Shown here: positions 6,251 through 8,007 of the stretch, one piece after another
How positions within the stretch are numbered: position 1 is the first letter of the stretch
Layout: each line of letters begins with the position of its first letter
From: Gallicola sp.
GTDB taxonomy: Bacteria > Bacillota > Clostridia > Tissierellales > Peptoniphilaceae
Length of the DNA: 8,007 nucleotides
NCBI GenBank assembly: GCA_012798975.1
Contig: JAAZME010000007.1
Coordinates: 1 to 8,007, forward strand
Direction of reading: 5' to 3'
Translations under genes and position numbers: made by a program
The notes under the pieces: model-generated
What the model was told of the DNA's origin: nothing
The model's database searches: none
Seen by the model: only the letters and a program-made list of their open reading frames with translations

Positions 6251-7078
6251 ATGAAAAAGTTTATCAAGATTATAGGTTTGGCTTTATTTTCCTTCCTGGT
6301 TTTTACAGCCTGCAGTTCGCAAAATGGCAACGGCGCCCAGCCTGAGGGAAATGGAGAAGAATCTGTGGAAACTCAAGGACAGGCGGGACAGTTTGTGGTA
6401 GCCGTTCCTGTAGAGATGGAAGAAGCGATGAAGGCGATTGCGGCTTCTTTTCCTCAAGGAGAAGGGATGACTATTATAGCGGACAAAAGCGGAGTTCATC
6501 AGAAATCCATTGAAGAGGGAAGCGATATCGATGTGTTCATTTCCGGGGATAAAAAACAAATGGATACTTTAGTTCAAAAAGAGCTTATCGAAGCAGACTC
6601 TGTGTCGAATCTCGCAGAACAGGAGCTGGTTTTGATTCAGGATAAAACAAGTACTCCTATTCAAAGCGTAGAAGAAATTCCGAATGTGGAAGGTAAAATC
6701 GCTGTAGGAGATATCAACACGGTTCCCGTTGGACGGTTTGCACAGGAAGCGTTGATCAACTTAGGTTTATGGAATAAAATCCAAGACAAGATTCAGTATT
6801 TGAATGCGGCACAGACCGTTATTGCAAATGTGGAACAGGGCAATTCTGATGTGGGATTTGTCTATCGGTCGAATATGAGAGAAGCACAAAACTCCAGTAT
6901 TATAGCTTCAGTTGACAGCGGAGCCTATAATCCGATTCTTTTGCCTGTGGGTATTGTAAAAGATCAGGACCAGGGAGAAAAAGCGAATGAGTTTGCAGCT
7001 TTTTTAAAAGATGCTCAGGCTCAGGAAATCTTAAAAAGCAATGGTTTTAAACTTATAGAACAAGAACCTGTAACATAA
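6251..7078 (+). CDS. ModA-like periplasmic-binding lipoprotein (molybdate-type family, ligand uncertain)
   Basis: The 275-residue protein has a lipoprotein signal: KK at 2-3, hydrophobic core 5-19, and FTAC with C21 as the lipidated residue (Phe at -3 is less usual), then a Gly/Asn/Glu-rich linker to about residue 47. The mature part follows the ModA pattern: KSG (79-81) and DVFISGDKKQMDTL (94-107), GKIAVGD (148-154), VPVGRFAQEAL near 158-168, GLWNKI (172-177) and GNSDVGFVYRSN (197-208) with the Tyr position used in ModA (Y205). The usual N-terminal AAASL motif is instead AVPVEM (51-56), so the first oxyanion-binding serine is replaced by Glu55. It should be an extracellular, membrane-anchored solute-binding protein. 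No permease or ATPase gene is adjacent. The start is set by GGAAGGGG 5 bases upstream. It closes the three-gene operon. Confidence 0.85.
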   Translation: MKKFIKIIGLALFSFLVFTACSSQNGNGAQPEGNGEESVETQGQAGQFVVAVPVEMEEAMKAIAASFPQGEGMTIIADKSGVHQKSIEEGSDIDVFISGDKKQMDTLVQKELIEADSVSNLAEQELVLIQDKTSTPIQSVEEIPNVEGKIAVGDINTVPVGRFAQEALINLGLWNKIQDKIQYLNAAQTVIANVEQGNSDVGFVYRSNMREAQNSSIIASVDSGAYNPILLPVGIVKDQDQGEKANEFAAFLKDAQAQEILKSNGFKLIEQEPVT

Positions 7079-7100
7079 ATTGTTAGGGGTTTCTTTTTTT
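7063..7100 (+). terminator. Rho-independent terminator overlapping the lipoprotein gene's stop codon
   Basis: AGAACCTGTAAC (7063-7074) pairs with GTTAGGGGTTTCT (7082-7094) with one bulged T and one G-G mismatch, loop ATAAATT, then a T run to 7100. The left arm lies in the last codons of the lipoprotein gene and the TAA is in the loop. The stem is moderate, so some readthrough into the RNase R gene is possible. Confidence 0.65.
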
Positions 7101-7138
7101 ATAAGACAGATGGGTATTAATCAATAGAGGTGATTAGA

Positions 7139-8007
7139 ATGACAATAAGAGAACATGTTTTAGAATATATACAGAGAAAAGATTATACTCCGAAAACCAA
7201 GGAAGAATTGGCGACCGCTTTTGATATTGAAGTTTCAGAGTTTAGAGAATTTTTCAGAGTGATAAAGGATATGGAAAAGGAAAGATTGATTTCCTTTACG
7301 AAAAAGGAAAAGATTATCTTTGGACAGGGGGATTTCTTAATCCGCGGTACTCTTCAAGGACACCGCAGCGGCGATTTCTGTTATCTGCTTCCAGAGGATA
7401 AAGAGTTAGGAGATGTCTATATTTCCAAAGAAAATCTAAATGGAGCTATTCATAAAGATCAAGTTGAAGTAGAGGTTATTCAAGAAAAGAAAGATTCTAG
7501 AAATGCAGAAGGAAAAGTTGTAAATATACTTACTGAAAAAAGAGATCCTATCGTGGGAACGTTTCAAGCAGTAAAGGCTTATGGTTTTATCGTACCTGAC
7601 GATAATAAATATGGTTTTGATCTTTTCATTCGCGCAGGAGATAAAAATGGTGCTAAGAATGAGGATAAGGCTATCGCCAGAATCGATAATACAAATCCCA
7701 AGGAAAAAAATCCTACCGGGGTAGTGCTAGAAGTTCTTGGAAATAAGGATATAGCTGGTATTGATATTACATCTGTAGTCAAAGATCTTGGAATACCAGA
7801 TGTATTTTCAAAGAAAGTTTTAGATCAGGCAGCAAAAGTTCCTCAAGAAGTGGAAGAAAAAGAAAAACATCAGCGTGTAGATTATCGTGATCTTTTTACA
7901 GTAACCATTGACGGAGAGGATGCAAAAGATTTTGATGATGCGATTTCTATCGATAAAAAAGAGGACGGCTATGTATTATATGTTCATATAGCCGATGTGG
8001 CTCATTA
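7139..8007 (+). CDS. rnr: Ribonuclease R, 3' partial
   Basis: The reading frame runs open off the right edge; 289 codons are present. Domains in the usual RNase R order: an N-terminal helix-turn-helix-like region (about 1-60), a first cold-shock/OB domain (about 68-115, with GDVYISKENLNGA), a second OB domain (about 138-210, with VGTFQAVKAYGFIVPDD) and the start of the RNB catalytic domain (from about 246). TIDGEDAKDFDDAI contains D258, D264, D266 and D267, matching the four catalytic Mg-binding Asp residues of RNase II/R. The missing remainder should hold the rest of RNB and the S1 domain (family about 700-800 residues). It is a processive 3'-5' exoribonuclease for structured RNA. The start is set by AGAGGTG (7126-7132), 6 bases before the ATG. 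No convincing promoter lies between the terminator at 7100 and the start, so its transcription source is unclear. Confidence 0.93.
   Translation, partial: MTIREHVLEYIQRKDYTPKTKEELATAFDIEVSEFREFFRVIKDMEKERLISFTKKEKIIFGQGDFLIRGTLQGHRSGDFCYLLPEDKELGDVYISKENLNGAIHKDQVEVEVIQEKKDSRNAEGKVVNILTEKRDPIVGTFQAVKAYGFIVPDDNKYGFDLFIRAGDKNGAKNEDKAIARIDNTNPKEKNPTGVVLEVLGNKDIAGIDITSVVKDLGIPDVFSKKVLDQAAKVPQEVEEKEKHQRVDYRDLFTVTIDGEDAKDFDDAISIDKKEDGYVLYVHIADVAH

Noticed and set aside
6284..6559. 91-residue minus-strand frame inside the lipoprotein gene
   Set aside because: It is antisense to a well-supported gene with clear ModA motifs and shows no recognisable protein signature.
7092..7120. Possible promoter for RNase R using TATTAA at 7115-7120
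   Set aside because: The matching -35 position falls in the terminator's T-run with no recognisable box, so support is too weak to list.
7579..7782. 67-residue minus-strand frame inside the RNase R gene
   Set aside because: The plus strand here encodes the second OB domain of RNase R in an unbroken frame; the antisense frame is a shadow.
1..8007. CRISPR array, insertion sequence, tRNA/rRNA or riboswitch
   Set aside because: No regular direct repeats with spacers, transposase motifs, tRNA-like cloverleaf or known riboswitch core was seen by eye on either strand. The longest gap between genes is about 140 bases.

Overview
The window is AT-rich and bacterial. Strong purine-rich Shine-Dalgarno sites (GAGGAG, GGAGGTG, AGAGGTG), sigma-A type promoters, short intergenic gaps and Lys/Ile/Glu-rich proteins suggest a low-GC Firmicute. 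An anaerobic clostridial lineage is my best guess, but no marker gene fixes the genus. Nothing marks the region as mobile: I see no transposase, integrase, phage gene, CRISPR array, tRNA or rRNA.

Layout, left to right. (1) 1-1863, plus strand: the 3' part of an amidohydrolase/deaminase-type gene entering from the left edge. Its last 10 bases overlap the start of a TauE/SafE (TSUP) family permease gene. (2) 1864-1997: a short intergenic region with GACT-type repeats and a good extended -10 promoter. (3) 1998-2369: a small three-helix membrane protein of unknown function with a very basic tail. (4) 2379-2424: a strong hairpin with T-tracts on both strands, a shared terminator for the converging genes. 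(5) 2500-4359, minus strand: a compact UvrD/PcrA-like superfamily 1 helicase. (6) 4360-4498: a divergent promoter region with one clear promoter in each direction. (7) 4499-7078, plus strand: a probable three-gene operon of a nitroreductase-fold flavoprotein, an all-TPR protein started by TTG, and a ModA-like lipoprotein, closed by a terminator whose stem overlaps the last stop codon. (8) 7139-8007: the first 289 codons of an RNase R gene running off the right edge.

How they may work together: the amidohydrolase and the permease are very likely co-translated, and the permease may move an anion related to the enzyme's substrate or product (inference). The nitroreductase, TPR and ModA-like genes share one promoter, but no common pathway is evident. 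The ModA-like protein has no modB or modC beside it and lacks one of the usual oxyanion-binding serines, so molybdate binding is uncertain. The helicase and RNase R are nucleic-acid housekeeping-type genes.

I do not see a convincing new multi-gene system. The points most worth a second look are the divergent, orphan ModA-like lipoprotein and its unusual operon partners, the amidohydrolase-permease overlap, and the orphan basic-tailed membrane protein with its own promoter.
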